64,000 bases of DNA from Deinococcus humi (GTDB lineage: Bacteria > Deinococcota > Deinococci > Deinococcales > Deinococcaceae): assembly GCF_014201875.1 (NCBI RefSeq), contig NZ_JACHFL010000007.1, forward strand, positions 170,624-234,623, given 5' to 3'. The notes beneath the pieces were generated by a model that did not search any database, had not been told where the DNA came from, and saw only the letters and a program-made list of their open reading frames with translations. This document shows positions 46,176 to 55,765 of the stretch, one piece after another; positions within the stretch are counted from its first letter, which is position 1, and every line of letters begins with the position of its first letter. A program made the position numbers and the translations under genes.

Positions 46176-47345
46176 AGGGCAGATGACGTAATGTTCTAAA
46201 TTCCATGCGTACGGTTAGTCGTCGCGGCCATGGACATTCACTTATTTCACGGTTCTGGCAACTTAACGCTGTGTGGTGATCGTTTTACAGTCCCTGCGGC
46301 CCCCGCCTTCCCCTTAGCTCTCCACGCTCAGTTGTTGAATTTCGACAGTACACCCGAACCATCGTCATTGCTACCGCCAGACGAAACAACCAGTCCGCTG
46401 CCCGTTGAGCCTGGCAGAACGTCGTTTCGCAGGTAGGCGGAAAATCTGCCTACCTGCTGGAGTCGTTAATGTTGCAGTGCTTGAGTTGCCAGAAGCCGAC
46501 TACGACTTTTTTAGGGCAAAATAGATACTCCTTGCTGGCATTTCTTGCAGCAAGATCCACGCAGTAGTTGAGGATTCATCGCATCTTTGTATGGAGTTCC
46601 CTGCGAGAGCCAGTGGAATTTTATACTTATAACAAAAAAATTTAGAAAATTTAATTGGTAACGAAATACCGAAATTTTTTTTACTGTTCTACACGCACTT
46701 TTTGTAGTTCACCCACAGGAAGGCCAGGAAGGGCCCTCTGATCGTCGTTAAGGGGTAGATGAGGCTCCAACTCGTTTTGTTCTAGAAGATGGAGGAGGTC
46801 ACGCTGGTAGTGAACCCTGATCCAGTGGCCGTGCCCGGACGTTGGCTTTTTCACCTTCTGCACCAGATAGGCGTCAGCGAATCGGATACCGCGTCATGTA
46901 CGCATATCGCGGGAAACTCAGCCGAGGCCCACCGCCTGATGAATGACCAAATCGGACGAAGATCTGTTCCTCCAGATTGTCGAGTGTTCGATGACGGTAG
47001 TGTATCGTTTAGAGGTTGATCAATTTATAAATGAGCGTTGTGGTTCCAGCTTGTAAGCAACATGCGGACATGTACTGGTGACCTGGTCACGTCATCTCAT
47101 TGCTAGGAGGAAGTCATCAAGTTCAGCTCTATCCGGTTCAGGGGGTGAATGACACTAATGTGAATTAGTGTAAAAAGGTGAACTCTGGGATCCTGTGAAA
47201 CGAGATGGTTATTCTCAATGAGCCCATCTCAATCTGATCTTAGACGGAGCAACAGACATGACCATGGTCTACTCGGGAGTCCCCTGGCCAATCTCATCGC
47301 TCGAGCCTTGCGGGTACGGTCGGTCGAAGCAATGAGCATCTAGGA
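46176..47345. other. Decayed region with IS6 end and AT-rich patch
   Basis: No supported gene. Contents: an IS6-type terminal repeat (cggttctggcaacttaac, 46250-46267); an inverted repeat at 46429-46457; an unusually AT-rich patch around 46610-46685 with long A and T runs; a minus-strand open piece at 46681-46863 (HWIRVHYQRDLLHLLEQNEL) of unknown nature; and an inverted repeat acactaat-gtga-attagtgt at 47152-47171. It reads as a junction where transporter genes were lost. Confidence 0.5.
46429..46457. repeat. Inverted repeat
   Basis: Perfect 10-base arms gcaggtaggc / gcctacctgc with a nine-base AT-rich loop. There is no T run on either side, so a terminator role is doubtful. It may be an IS or integron-like end. 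Confidence 0.45.
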
Positions 47346-47372
47346 ATGCTGGTTCAGGTAACGCAGGTCAAT

Positions 47373-48042
47373 ATGACGGCTGGAAGCTGCAAGCAAGCCC
47401 GGATCACTCCGAAACCCCTGGCCACCTACCGCATGGCCTTCCACGCTTTTGTGCTGTGGGCAAAGGCCCACGGCGTGCAAGTACTTCGCCCGGGACGGTG
47501 GATGTTCGTCGCGCATCTGCAAACCCGACCATCGAGAAGAGGCGAGCGCACGGATCCATTGACAGCCTCGCAGTCGCACAGTGTGTTGTGTTGCAAAGGT
47601 CAGGGCGCTGTACGGCCTGGGTTGGCGCAACCAGGGCAGCGTGATGACTAACGGGCCAGCGTGTCAGTGAAGCGGTGGGCGTCAAGGTCAACGCAACTTA
47701 AGGAGCGCAGATGATCGTGCGTGGCAAAGGCGGCAAGATCCGCCGGGTGCCTCTTGGAAAACGGGTCCAGATAGCCGTGAGTGACTTCCCACCTGTTCAA
47801 TCAGATGGTCTTCCCTCCCAGTGGACCTACCATCAAGCGAAACGCTGGATGTCACCCGCCTTCTGAACGGCAGGCAGCACAGGCCCATGTCTGGCGAGGC
47901 ATTCACGCCATCAGGAAGAACCCAGTTACCCGTCTAGACGCGCGTACTTCAACAGGGTGAGCCATTTTCAGGTGCACTCATTGGTCGACACCACGCGGCG
48001 ATGCTGGCAAATAATGTTCAGAGCGAGATCGAAGTTATCTGA
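47373..48042 (+). pseudogene. Tyrosine recombinase/integrase, decayed
   Basis: Pieces of a XerC/D-like recombinase follow each other in order on the plus strand but in different frames. The N-terminal SAM-like domain is RITPKPLATYRMAFHAFVLW; then VRALYGLGWR; the beta-hairpin [20 protein letters not shown]; a damaged HxxR box (GIHAIRKN); and the end FQVHSLVDTTRR, where the tyrosine nucleophile position reads cysteine. Several frameshifts and the lost tyrosine make it inactive. It lies next to the truncated Amadori-type operon, so an integration event may have shaped this junction. Confidence 0.65.
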
Positions 48043-48207
48043 CGGCTGTGCTGTCTCGATTCCGTTGGCAGAGATAATCCACCATGAACACGAAACTTGA
48101 TCCCATTCGATCAGAGGCCAACATTTTGGACATGGCGCAAAGTCGAGGCAGGGTGGAACAACACACCCTGCCTCGCCCTACTCCGTGCTTCTGTGCCACG
48201 GAAGTGG

Positions 48208-49062
48208 TCAGTATTCATACACGCCGAACTCGGCATTCAGGGCCTCGGCCTGCTTCAGGTGTCCTCCTTCAAGCTCTTTGGCCACCAACGAGGCGAGAAG
48301 CGTGCTGACGCTGATGAATGGCGCCAGCGACGCGAGCACATCCGTTCCCTGGGTGGGCAATTGCAGACACTGATGGGCGATCTTGCCCAATGGGGACGCG
48401 CCCTGGTCGGTGATCAACAGCACCTGGACCCCCTGTGCATGCATGGCGCGGACCATGCGGGTGGTGGCGCGGCTGTAGCGCCGCAGGGTGAAGACAACCA
48501 CCACATCGTCTGAGGTGATTTCCAGCAGTTGTTCAGGGCGGCTCAGCAGCAGATCGGTAGAGTACGCCCGGACCCAGGGGCGAAACGATGCCAGGATGGT
48601 CTCGGCGACCAGCGAGATGCCGTAAGACGACCGCGCGCCTACCACCCAGACCTGCTTGGCGGCGGCAATGGCGCGGGCAAAGGCCAGCAATCTAGCCTCT
48701 GGAATGTCCTGCAATGTGTCCAGGTTGGCCCGCTCGCTGGCCCAGAAGCGGGCGACCACACTGTCCTGTCCACCCGGTTGTTTCATGCCGAGCGTGGCGC
48801 GAAGATCCTGGCGGATGACCCGTTGCAGGTGTGGATAGCCCTCGAAGCCGACGCGCTGGGCAAAGCGGGTGATGGCGGCTCCACTGACTTCCAGTGTTTC
48901 CGCGATTTCCCCGGCGCTGAGAAAGGGAACCTCCTCGGCATGGTCGATGAAATAGCGCGCAATCTGCTGATCGCGCCGCCCAAAATTCTCCAGGCTAGTG
49001 CGCAGCAGGTCCACCGCTGTCAGCGCTGCTGGTTCAGGCAGAGGTGCCGGGGTGGTGGTCAT
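48208..49062 (-). CDS. RpiR/MurR-family transcriptional regulator
   Basis: A 284-residue regulator. Residues 15-90 are the N-terminal HTH (ARYFIDHAEEVPFLSAGEIA, then TLEVSGAAITRFAQRVGFEG) and residues 125-265 a SIS domain (QVWVVGARSSYGISLVAETI, VVVFTLRRYSRATTRMVRAM), which usually binds a phosphosugar or amino-sugar ligand. I start at ATG 49062, since an upstream extension to 49143 overlaps the deacylase gene. It is the last gene of the long minus-strand unit and likely regulates it. Because a SIS sensor fits MurNAc-type ligands, peptidoglycan-derived signals are plausible. Confidence 0.87.
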   Translation of the reverse strand: MTTTPAPLPEPAALTAVDLLRTSLENFGRRDQQIARYFIDHAEEVPFLSAGEIAETLEVSGAAITRFAQRVGFEGYPHLQRVIRQDLRATLGMKQPGGQDSVVARFWASERANLDTLQDIPEARLLAFARAIAAAKQVWVVGARSSYGISLVAETILASFRPWVRAYSTDLLLSRPEQLLEITSDDVVVVFTLRRYSRATTRMVRAMHAQGVQVLLITDQGASPLGKIAHQCLQLPTQGTDVLASLAPFISVSTLLASLVAKELEGGHLKQAEALNAEFGVYEY

Positions 49063-49108
49063 CCCATTCCCCGTCCCCTCGTCCTGGTGGCCGCGTTGCG
49101 TATTCCCT

Positions 49109-50752
49109 TCACGGCGCTGTGGGTCTCCCCGCCCCCGGTCCATACAGCCGTTTTCCCGGCAAGGCTTGCGTGTGTCGGCCGTTCTTCAAGGTCTGCACCC
49201 CATTGACCCACACGTCACGCACGCCCACGGAGAGCCTGTTGGATTCCGTGTAGGTGGCCCGGTCGCCGATGGCCTGCGGATCGAAAACCACCACATCGGC
49301 GTATGCGCCCTCGCGCAGTTCTCCCCGGTCCGTCAAACGCAAGTGTTCGGCGGGCAGGCCAGTCATCCGGCGCACGCCTTCCTCCAGGCTCAGAACCTTC
49401 AGTTCGCGGACGTAGCGGCCCAGCAGACGGGTGAAGTTGCCGAGCGCACGGGGATGGCCGCCCGCAAAACCGCCCTCCTGCTCGCCAGGATCATAGCCCG
49501 CCGCGTCGGAGCCGAGCATCACCCAGGGTTCCTTGAGTTGGCGCTGGATGTTCTCCTCAGTCATCAGGTGATAGAGGGTGCCGATGCCCTCGGGCTCCGC
49601 CTCGATCAGGTCAAGCACGGTTTCAATCCAGTCCTGGCCGCGCAGCGTGGCGATCTCGCCCAGCGATTTGCCCCGGTAGTCGGCATGTTCAGGCAGACTC
49701 AGGCCGAGTGGATAGACCCCTTGCGGTCCGGCCAGACCGCCCAGCGGCTCCCAGGTGCCGTCCGGTTCCTGCATGGCCGCCCGGATTTTTGCACGGGTTT
49801 CCCGGTCACGCAGACGGTCCTTGAGTTGATCGTCCTCACTGGCCCACGGCGGGCAGGAGGCGGCCAGGCCCGAACCGCCGGCGGTATACAGGTACATATC
49901 GGCATGGATGTCCTTGCCCGCCGCCCGCTCGGCATTGATTCGTTCAAGTAATTCTTCCATCTTGGGCCAGGAGGGTGCCCCCGCTGCCTTGAGGTGATAA
50001 ATGTGCAGCCGCGCCCCACTGCGGTCTGAGATCTCTAGTGCCTCAGCGAAACCCTCTAGGATCGCCGCGCCCTCGGAGCGCATGTGGGTGATGTAGATGC
50101 CCCCCGCGCGCCCAACTTCCTCACACACGGCGACCAGCTCGTCGGTGCTGGCGTAGCTGCCCGGCGGGTAGATCAGCGCTGTCGCCACCCCATATGCGCC
50201 GTCCTCCATCGCCTCGCGGGTCACGCGGCGCATCTCAGCGATCTGTTCGGGGCTGCTCTCACCCGCTGCGTGTCCCCTGGCGACCATTCGCACGGTGGTA
50301 CCCCCCACAAACGAGCCGAAGTTGACGGCTGCGCCCACCTCTTCCTGCGCGGCCATCCAGTCGCCGAAGCGGGTCCAGCCCCGCGCACGCTCGGTCCAGC
50401 TTTCATCGCCATTGGGGACACCGTGAATCGGGAAGGCGTGGGCTTCGCCTGGCACGGCGGGAGCTGGGGTCCAGCCCTCCCCCATGATCTCCGTGGTCAC
50501 GCCCTGCGTCACCTTGCCCACGCTCAGGCCATCGCTCAACAGCGACGAAACAGAGTGACTCATCACGTCGATGAAGCCGGGGGCCACCACCATTCCAGCC
50601 GCGTCCACCACTTCTGCCCCTTCTGGAGCGGCGAGGCCGGGTTCACTGATCCGGACAATGCGCTCGCCGTCCATCAGGACATCACGTTGGCGGCCAGCTG
50701 CACCGGTGCCGTCAATCAGGGTGCCGCCAGTGATCCAGACTGTGGGGCTCAC
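49109..50752 (-). CDS. N-acyl-D-amino acid deacylase-like amidohydrolase
   Basis: A 547-residue amidohydrolase of the D-aminoacylase group, expected to release D-amino acids from N-acyl forms. The N-terminal beta part (VWITGGTLIDGTGAAGRQRD) and the metal-site strand VVAPGFIDVMSHSVSSLLSD are seen, then KVTQGVTTEIMGEG, GIYITHMRSEGAAILEGFAE (metal His) and RLHIYHLKAAGAPSW. In many family members the first strand carries HxH; here it reads MSHS, so the first histidine is replaced by methionine, a variant I believe occurs in a subgroup but which should alter metal content. The start is GTG 50752, overlapping the stop of the preceding hydrolase (GTGA). Confidence 0.82.
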   Translation of the reverse strand: MSPTVWITGGTLIDGTGAAGRQRDVLMDGERIVRISEPGLAAPEGAEVVDAAGMVVAPGFIDVMSHSVSSLLSDGLSVGKVTQGVTTEIMGEGWTPAPAVPGEAHAFPIHGVPNGDESWTERARGWTRFGDWMAAQEEVGAAVNFGSFVGGTTVRMVARGHAAGESSPEQIAEMRRVTREAMEDGAYGVATALIYPPGSYASTDELVAVCEEVGRAGGIYITHMRSEGAAILEGFAEALEISDRSGARLHIYHLKAAGAPSWPKMEELLERINAERAAGKDIHADMYLYTAGGSGLAASCPPWASEDDQLKDRLRDRETRAKIRAAMQEPDGTWEPLGGLAGPQGVYPLGLSLPEHADYRGKSLGEIATLRGQDWIETVLDLIEAEPEGIGTLYHLMTEENIQRQLKEPWVMLGSDAAGYDPGEQEGGFAGGHPRALGNFTRLLGRYVRELKVLSLEEGVRRMTGLPAEHLRLTDRGELREGAYADVVVFDPQAIGDRATYTESNRLSVGVRDVWVNGVQTLKNGRHTQALPGKRLYGPGAGRPTAP

Positions 50753-52236
50753 ACTTCTTCCAGCGCCGGTATCGGCTGGGTGTCGGTGTCGGCTCCGGCA
50801 CGCTCACGTGGATAGAGCCGCACGACGACCTTCAGGAATTCGACCTCCCCCTGCTCGTCGCGCAGGAAGTCGATGGCGTAGCCGTCCATGTCGCCGCCGT
50901 TGATGATGGCGCGGTCAGGGCCAATGAAGCGCAGCGCGGCGTCCTTGGTGCCGCCCGCTGCAGTGTCGGGGATCAGCAGGGTGAGCACTCCATCCCGCAC
51001 CTCCACATCCATCTTGAGCGGCTGCCCCACCACCAGGTAGGTGCCGGCCAGGTCCTTGAGTTCGTCCTCACTGGGCTGGTGGCTGCCGGCCTCGGGCGGC
51101 GTGAGGCCCAGCACCTCGCGCTTGACCCACTCGCTCAGCTTGCGGTTCATGGCGTGCCCGTTGCTGGCATTGGTCATGGCGATGAAGCCCACCTTGCGGT
51201 CCGGTGAGACCCAGAAGTCCGACTGCTGGCCCACCGTGGTCCCACCGTGACTGATGACCAGGGCGTCGTCGTATTGGTCGAGGAACCAGCTCTGACCGAT
51301 TTGCCCGCGCTCGCCGGGAAAACCGTTCAGCGCGATACCGATGGGCCGCACCGGCGTCCACAGCCGGGTGCGGTCCAGCGTAGCCAGCGGCGAAGTCTCG
51401 GTCGAGCCGCCCTCTCCCGCAGAGGCACTGGTCGCCTCACCTTCTTGGGGCTCCGAAGTTGGGGCGACCGTACCGGACATGATGTAGTGGGCGTATCTGG
51501 CCATGTCGCTGACAGTGGACGAGCAGGTGCTGCCCGCCGGGCCAGCCGAACGCACCATCTGCCAGGGGCGCTGCACCACGAATTCGTCCCCGATCTTGTT
51601 GTGCCCCGCGACAAAGCGGTGGGTCATGATCATGTTGGGGAAGAAAAAGGTGTGGTCCATGCCCAGCGGCTTCAGGACCAGCTCGGTCACGGCGGCCTCC
51701 CAGGTCATCCCGGTAACGACCTCGATGATCCGCCCGGCGATGTAAAAGCCGGCGTTGTTGTAGCTCCAGTGGCCACGCAGGGGCACCACCTGCGGCGCTT
51801 CGGCCAGCTTGTCCAGCACCTTCGCCAGGGCGTCGTCGCCGTCACCAGTGTCCTCGAACAGGTCCCCCTGAAAGCCGCCCTGATGGGTCAGCGTGTCGAG
51901 GATGGTCAGCTCGGCGGCCACCGACTCGTCCTTGAGCTTGAAGTCAGGCAGATAGGTCCGCACCGTGTCGTCCCGCTTCAGCTTGCCCTGCGCCTCCAGC
52001 ACCGAAACAGTCAGCGAGGTCAGCGTCTTGGTGTTGCTGCCGATCTGGAAGATCGTGTCCGAAGTGATCGGCAGCGGGTTTTCCAGGCTGGTCACGCCCA
52101 GGTTCACGAGATGGTCGCCGTCCGGGGTCAGCAGGCCCAGCGTGACGCCGGGAATCTTGAATTCCTCCAGCAGGCGCTTGGCTTCCTGCTCGAAGGCGGC
52201 GGCGAGTTCGGTGCTGCTTTTCGTGGTTGCGGTCAT
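50749..52236 (-). CDS. S12 serine hydrolase (beta-lactamase/D-aminopeptidase-like), copy 2
   Basis: A 495-residue penicillin-binding-protein-like hydrolase. SxxK is SNTK in TIFQIGSNTKTLTSLTVSVL, the tyrosine motif is YNN in HWSYNNAGFYIAGR, and the third motif is HGG in VISHGGTTVGQQSD. The C-terminal 110 residues form a separate beta-rich domain (DLAGTYLVVGQPLKMDVEVR), as in D-aminopeptidases and PBP4*-like esterases. There is no signal peptide, so it acts in the cytoplasm on imported substrates. It is a paralogue of the next gene upstream, and the two probably arose by tandem duplication. It has a ggag site and ATG 52236. Confidence 0.85.
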   Translation of the reverse strand: MTATTKSSTELAAAFEQEAKRLLEEFKIPGVTLGLLTPDGDHLVNLGVTSLENPLPITSDTIFQIGSNTKTLTSLTVSVLEAQGKLKRDDTVRTYLPDFKLKDESVAAELTILDTLTHQGGFQGDLFEDTGDGDDALAKVLDKLAEAPQVVPLRGHWSYNNAGFYIAGRIIEVVTGMTWEAAVTELVLKPLGMDHTFFFPNMIMTHRFVAGHNKIGDEFVVQRPWQMVRSAGPAGSTCSSTVSDMARYAHYIMSGTVAPTSEPQEGEATSASAGEGGSTETSPLATLDRTRLWTPVRPIGIALNGFPGERGQIGQSWFLDQYDDALVISHGGTTVGQQSDFWVSPDRKVGFIAMTNASNGHAMNRKLSEWVKREVLGLTPPEAGSHQPSEDELKDLAGTYLVVGQPLKMDVEVRDGVLTLLIPDTAAGGTKDAALRFIGPDRAIINGGDMDGYAIDFLRDEQGEVEFLKVVVRLYPRERAGADTDTQPIPALEEV

Positions 52237-52371
52237 GGTTTTTGGCTCCTAAGGGGTGGGAGTGAGTTATCCTGGACGTGCCGTCCATCCATGGGTTCGG
52301 GCCTCAGCGCGGCTCACCACGAATTGGACCCATCGAACCTCATTTGGGCTGGGCCGATCTGGGTGGGCCGG

Positions 52372-53844
52372 CTACAGGGCCTCGAGAGGCAGCGCCGCAT
52401 CCTGGCCGCCCGCGCGCTCACGCGGGTATAGTCGCGAGCCAAAGCGGAGGAAGTCCACTTCATCTCCGTTCATCAGAAATTCCACGCCGATGCCGTCGGC
52501 GTCGCCCCCCATCACGACGGCGCTCTGTGGAGCGATGAAGCGCAGAGGCAGGGTTTCTGTGCCGCCCGATGTGGGGTTGGGGAGAATCAGCACCGGTTGA
52601 CCGTCGTCCAGCTTGACCTCAATCTTGTAGGTCTGGCCCACCACTTCGTGGACGCCCACGAACTGTTGCAGCTCTGCCTCACCCACCGTATGGGTGTCGC
52701 GTTCCGGCTGGCTCAGGCCCAGCAGTTCGCGCTTGACCCAGTCGCTCAGCTTGCGGTTCATGGTGTGGCCGTTGCTGGCGTTGGTCATGGCGATAAAGCC
52801 CACTTTGCGGTCCGGCGACACCCAGAAGTCGGACTGGTGGCCCAGCGTGGTGCCGCCGTGGCTGATGATCAGCGCGTTCTCATGCTGATCGACAAACCAG
52901 CTCTGCCCGATCTGGCCTTCCTCCCCGGGAAAGGAGTTGAGGCCGACGCCGATGCTGCGAACCGGCTCCCACAGGTGCGCGCGGTCCAGGGACTTCAGGG
53001 GGGGCTCCTCCGCAGCCTCCGGCTGTTCAGCACCCTCAGCATGGCCGGAACCAGGGGCTGCGGATGGGGGCAGCGTCCCCGACATGATGAAGTGGGCGTA
53101 CCTGGCCATGTCGCTGACGGTAGACGAGCAGCTGCTGCCTGCAGGGGCGGCCGAGCGCATCATCATCCAGGGCCGCTGGACCACCATCTCGTCACCGATC
53201 TTGTTGTACCCGGTGGCGTAGCGGTGGGTCATGATCTCGTTGGGGAAGAACAATGTGTGGTCCATGCCGAGCGGCTTCAGGACCAGTTCTGTGACGGCGG
53301 CCTCGTAGGTCTTGCCGGTGATGACCTCGATCACCCGTCCGGCCACGTAAAACCCAGCGTTGTTGTAACTCCAGTGGCCGCGCAGGGGAACGACCTGCGG
53401 CGATTCGGCCAACTTTTCCAGCACCTTCGCTACGGCGTCATCACCCTCGCCGGTATCCTCGAACAGATCGCCCTGAAAGCCGCCCTGGTGGGTCAGCACG
53501 TCGCGTACGGTCAGCTCGGCGGCCACTGACTCGTCCTTGAGCCTGAAGTCAGGCAGATACGTTCTGACGGGAACATCCAGATCCAGTTTGCCTTGCTGAG
53601 CCAGCACCGAGCAGGTCAGCGACGTGATGGTCTTGGTGGTGCTGCCGATCTGAAAGATGGTGTCTTCGGTGATGGGCAGGGGATTTTCCAGACTGGTCAC
53701 GCCCAGATTGACGAAGTGATCGCCGTCTGGGGTCAGCAGGCCCAGCGTGACGCCGGGAATCTTGTATTCCTCCAGCAGGCGCCTGGCTTCCTGCTCAAAA
53801 GCGGAAGCGAGTTCGGCACTGCTTTTCGTGGCGGGAGCGGTCAT
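52372..53844 (-). CDS. S12 serine hydrolase (beta-lactamase/D-aminopeptidase-like), copy 1
   Basis: A 490-residue paralogue of the neighbouring hydrolase, with the same motifs: STTK in TIFQIGSTTKTITSLTCSVL, YNN in HWSYNNAGFYVAGR and HGG in IISHGGTTLGHQSD. Long stretches are nearly identical between the two, while the linker near residues 280-310 (Glu/Ala/Pro-rich) and the C-terminal domain differ more, so they may have divided the substrate range. The start is ATG 53844 after aaggag; the frame further upstream to 53937 is not needed. No signal peptide. Confidence 0.85.
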   Translation of the reverse strand: MTAPATKSSAELASAFEQEARRLLEEYKIPGVTLGLLTPDGDHFVNLGVTSLENPLPITEDTIFQIGSTTKTITSLTCSVLAQQGKLDLDVPVRTYLPDFRLKDESVAAELTVRDVLTHQGGFQGDLFEDTGEGDDAVAKVLEKLAESPQVVPLRGHWSYNNAGFYVAGRVIEVITGKTYEAAVTELVLKPLGMDHTLFFPNEIMTHRYATGYNKIGDEMVVQRPWMMMRSAAPAGSSCSSTVSDMARYAHFIMSGTLPPSAAPGSGHAEGAEQPEAAEEPPLKSLDRAHLWEPVRSIGVGLNSFPGEEGQIGQSWFVDQHENALIISHGGTTLGHQSDFWVSPDRKVGFIAMTNASNGHTMNRKLSDWVKRELLGLSQPERDTHTVGEAELQQFVGVHEVVGQTYKIEVKLDDGQPVLILPNPTSGGTETLPLRFIAPQSAVVMGGDADGIGVEFLMNGDEVDFLRFGSRLYPRERAGGQDAALPLEAL

Positions 53845-53974
53845 GTGGTTCTCCTTGGGGAAAGGCGCAGGGGAGGGCGAACCTGGCTCAGAAGACGGCT
53901 TTTCCTGTCGCCGCGCCGGTGAAGGACGCGGCGGCAACTCAATGACGTGGCCCTGGGCAGCGGGCCGCTCCGCG

Positions 53975-55660
53975 CTACTTGCTCAGATCTTTGAACAGGT
54001 TGGTCTTGGTGTACTCCGGGAAGCCCTTGAGGGACGAGACCGTGGCACCAAACACCAGTGGCTGTGGCAGCGGGAAAGCGTAGATCTGCCCGTTCAGATA
54101 CGTCAGCAACGATTTGTACAGCGGCTTGCGGGCGTTCTGACCCACGGTGTCGCGCGCCGCGTCCAGCATCTGCTCCATTTTGGGATCCTTGATGTTGGTG
54201 GCGGCCGCCAGGATGCCGCCGGAGCTGTACAGCCCACGCAGCACCGTGTCGGGGTCTGCGCCGCCCCAGGTCAGCGCGCCGAAGGGTGATTTGCCGCCCA
54301 GCAGCCTGGCGTTGGCCGCGCTGAGTTCCAGGGTATTGATGGTGGCGTGGAACTTGGGGTTCAGTTTCTCAATGTTCTGCTTGAAGATGCCCGCCACCAC
54401 ATCCGCTATCCCGACGCCAGCGTAGGTTTCCAGGGGGACAGTAAAGCCAGTGGTCCACAGCTTGCCCCCGAACGCCTGCTTGAGCTCCGCCTCGGCGGTC
54501 TTGAGGTTGTAGGCCGGGGGTTTGAGGGTCTTGTCGTCGGCCCAGTTGTTTGGGGGCAGGGTGGTATTGCGGGCCTGGGCGAAGCCCTGCTGGCCGTCGC
54601 GGACATAGGTCTTGGTGTCGAACAGCGCCGCGAACGCCTTGCGGACGTGGATGTCGCTGAAGAAGTTGACGGGAATGTTGTCTTCGGCCAGTTGGCCGGC
54701 GGGCAGCAACTTGTCGTCTTTGATGTTCTGGTTGAATAGCACCACGCCGGTCAGGTTCCGGGTGGGCAGGTCCTCGTAGACCTTGACGCCGGGAACTCCC
54801 TTGAGTTTGGCCAGCGTGTCCCGGTCCGGAATCAGGGCGATGTCGGCGTCCCCCTTTTGCAGCGCCAGTACGCGGGCGGTATCGCTGTCCACCTTCTGGA
54901 TAATCACATTCTTTAACGCGGGGGCGCCGCCCCAGTACTGCTCGAAGCCCCGCAGGACAAAGCGGCTGGGATCGCGTGCCACGAACTGGTAGGCCCCAGT
55001 GCCGACAGGTTTTTGCGCCAGCACGGAATTGGCCACGTCCTTGCCCAGGAAGGCGCCAAAGTCCCTGGCGGTGCCGCTCCAGTCGCCGCCGGCCACCAGC
55101 GTTTTCATCGGCACGATGTACACCTGAGCAATGGAATCCAGCAGGCTGGGAACATTGCGGTCCAGCGTCAGCACCAGTTGCCCCGCCGCGTTGCACTTGA
55201 CCATGCTGGCCAGCTTGGCAAAGGTGTAGGTCTTCTTGACCTCCGGGGTGAAGCTGGCGATGCTGAGCATGTTGGCGCGAATCTGCGCGGCCTGCGAGGT
55301 CTCACTGCCCACCAGCAGCGTGCGGCGCATCGAGTACTCGGCGTCCGCACAGGTCATGGTCGAGCCGTCGTGGAATTTGACCCCTTTGCGCAGGGTAAAA
55401 GTGGTGGTCTTGCCGTCCTTGCTCTGGGTGAAGGCGGTGGCGAGCAGCGGCTCATACTTGCCGAAGTTGTCGAGGTAAAGCCCCTCGAACATCTGCATGA
55501 CAGGGAGCACGTCCCAGGTCACGACGGCCTGCGCGGGCTCCACGCTGGCGGTGGCCGAGGCGATCTGATACACCAACGTGTCCTTGGGCGTTGCCAGGGC
55601 GGCGGAGGCGAGCAGGGCCAGAGTGAGGGCCGAACTGAACTTGGGCAGGAAACGCTTCAT
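53975..55660 (-). CDS. ABC transporter substrate-binding protein, dipeptide type
   Basis: A 561-residue family-5 binding protein. The signal peptide is SALTLALLASAALA. The family signature TFTLRKGVKFHDGSTMTCAD is present, as are the hinge GTGAYQFVARDPSRFVLRGF and FSDIHVRKAFAALFDTKTYV. Two cysteines (in CADAEYS and VKCNAAG) could form a disulfide. It has ggaggt and ATG 55660. Its permeases are encoded just upstream, but no ATPases are in the window. The setting with hydrolases and racemase points to D-amino-acid-containing peptides or peptidoglycan fragments. Confidence 0.88.
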   Translation of the reverse strand: MKRFLPKFSSALTLALLASAALATPKDTLVYQIASATASVEPAQAVVTWDVLPVMQMFEGLYLDNFGKYEPLLATAFTQSKDGKTTTFTLRKGVKFHDGSTMTCADAEYSMRRTLLVGSETSQAAQIRANMLSIASFTPEVKKTYTFAKLASMVKCNAAGQLVLTLDRNVPSLLDSIAQVYIVPMKTLVAGGDWSGTARDFGAFLGKDVANSVLAQKPVGTGAYQFVARDPSRFVLRGFEQYWGGAPALKNVIIQKVDSDTARVLALQKGDADIALIPDRDTLAKLKGVPGVKVYEDLPTRNLTGVVLFNQNIKDDKLLPAGQLAEDNIPVNFFSDIHVRKAFAALFDTKTYVRDGQQGFAQARNTTLPPNNWADDKTLKPPAYNLKTAEAELKQAFGGKLWTTGFTVPLETYAGVGIADVVAGIFKQNIEKLNPKFHATINTLELSAANARLLGGKSPFGALTWGGADPDTVLRGLYSSGGILAAATNIKDPKMEQMLDAARDTVGQNARKPLYKSLLTYLNGQIYAFPLPQPLVFGATVSSLKGFPEYTKTNLFKDLSK

Positions 55661-55765
55661 GGGTGAACCTCCAGAGCAAGAGACGGCGTGTGTGTAGGCG
55701 GGGCGGTCAGGATCAACGGTAGAGGCAGAGGGGTCAAACTCAGGGCGAGGGGCCAGGTGGTGGCA

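Noticed and set aside
46681..46863. Small minus-strand gene in the AT-rich patch
   Set aside because: Protein-like in part, but with a GTG start, no ribosome site and a stop just upstream; not enough to call a gene.
47152..47171. Inverted repeat acactaat-gtga-attagtgt as terminator
   Set aside because: Short AT-rich stem with only a five-A run after it and no gene reading into it; noted within the decayed region only.
51247..53529. Plus-strand ORFs of 310-394 codons opposite the S12 hydrolases
   Set aside because: The two ORFs resemble each other only because the underlying hydrolase genes are duplicates; their translations are His/Val/Gln-rich shadows.
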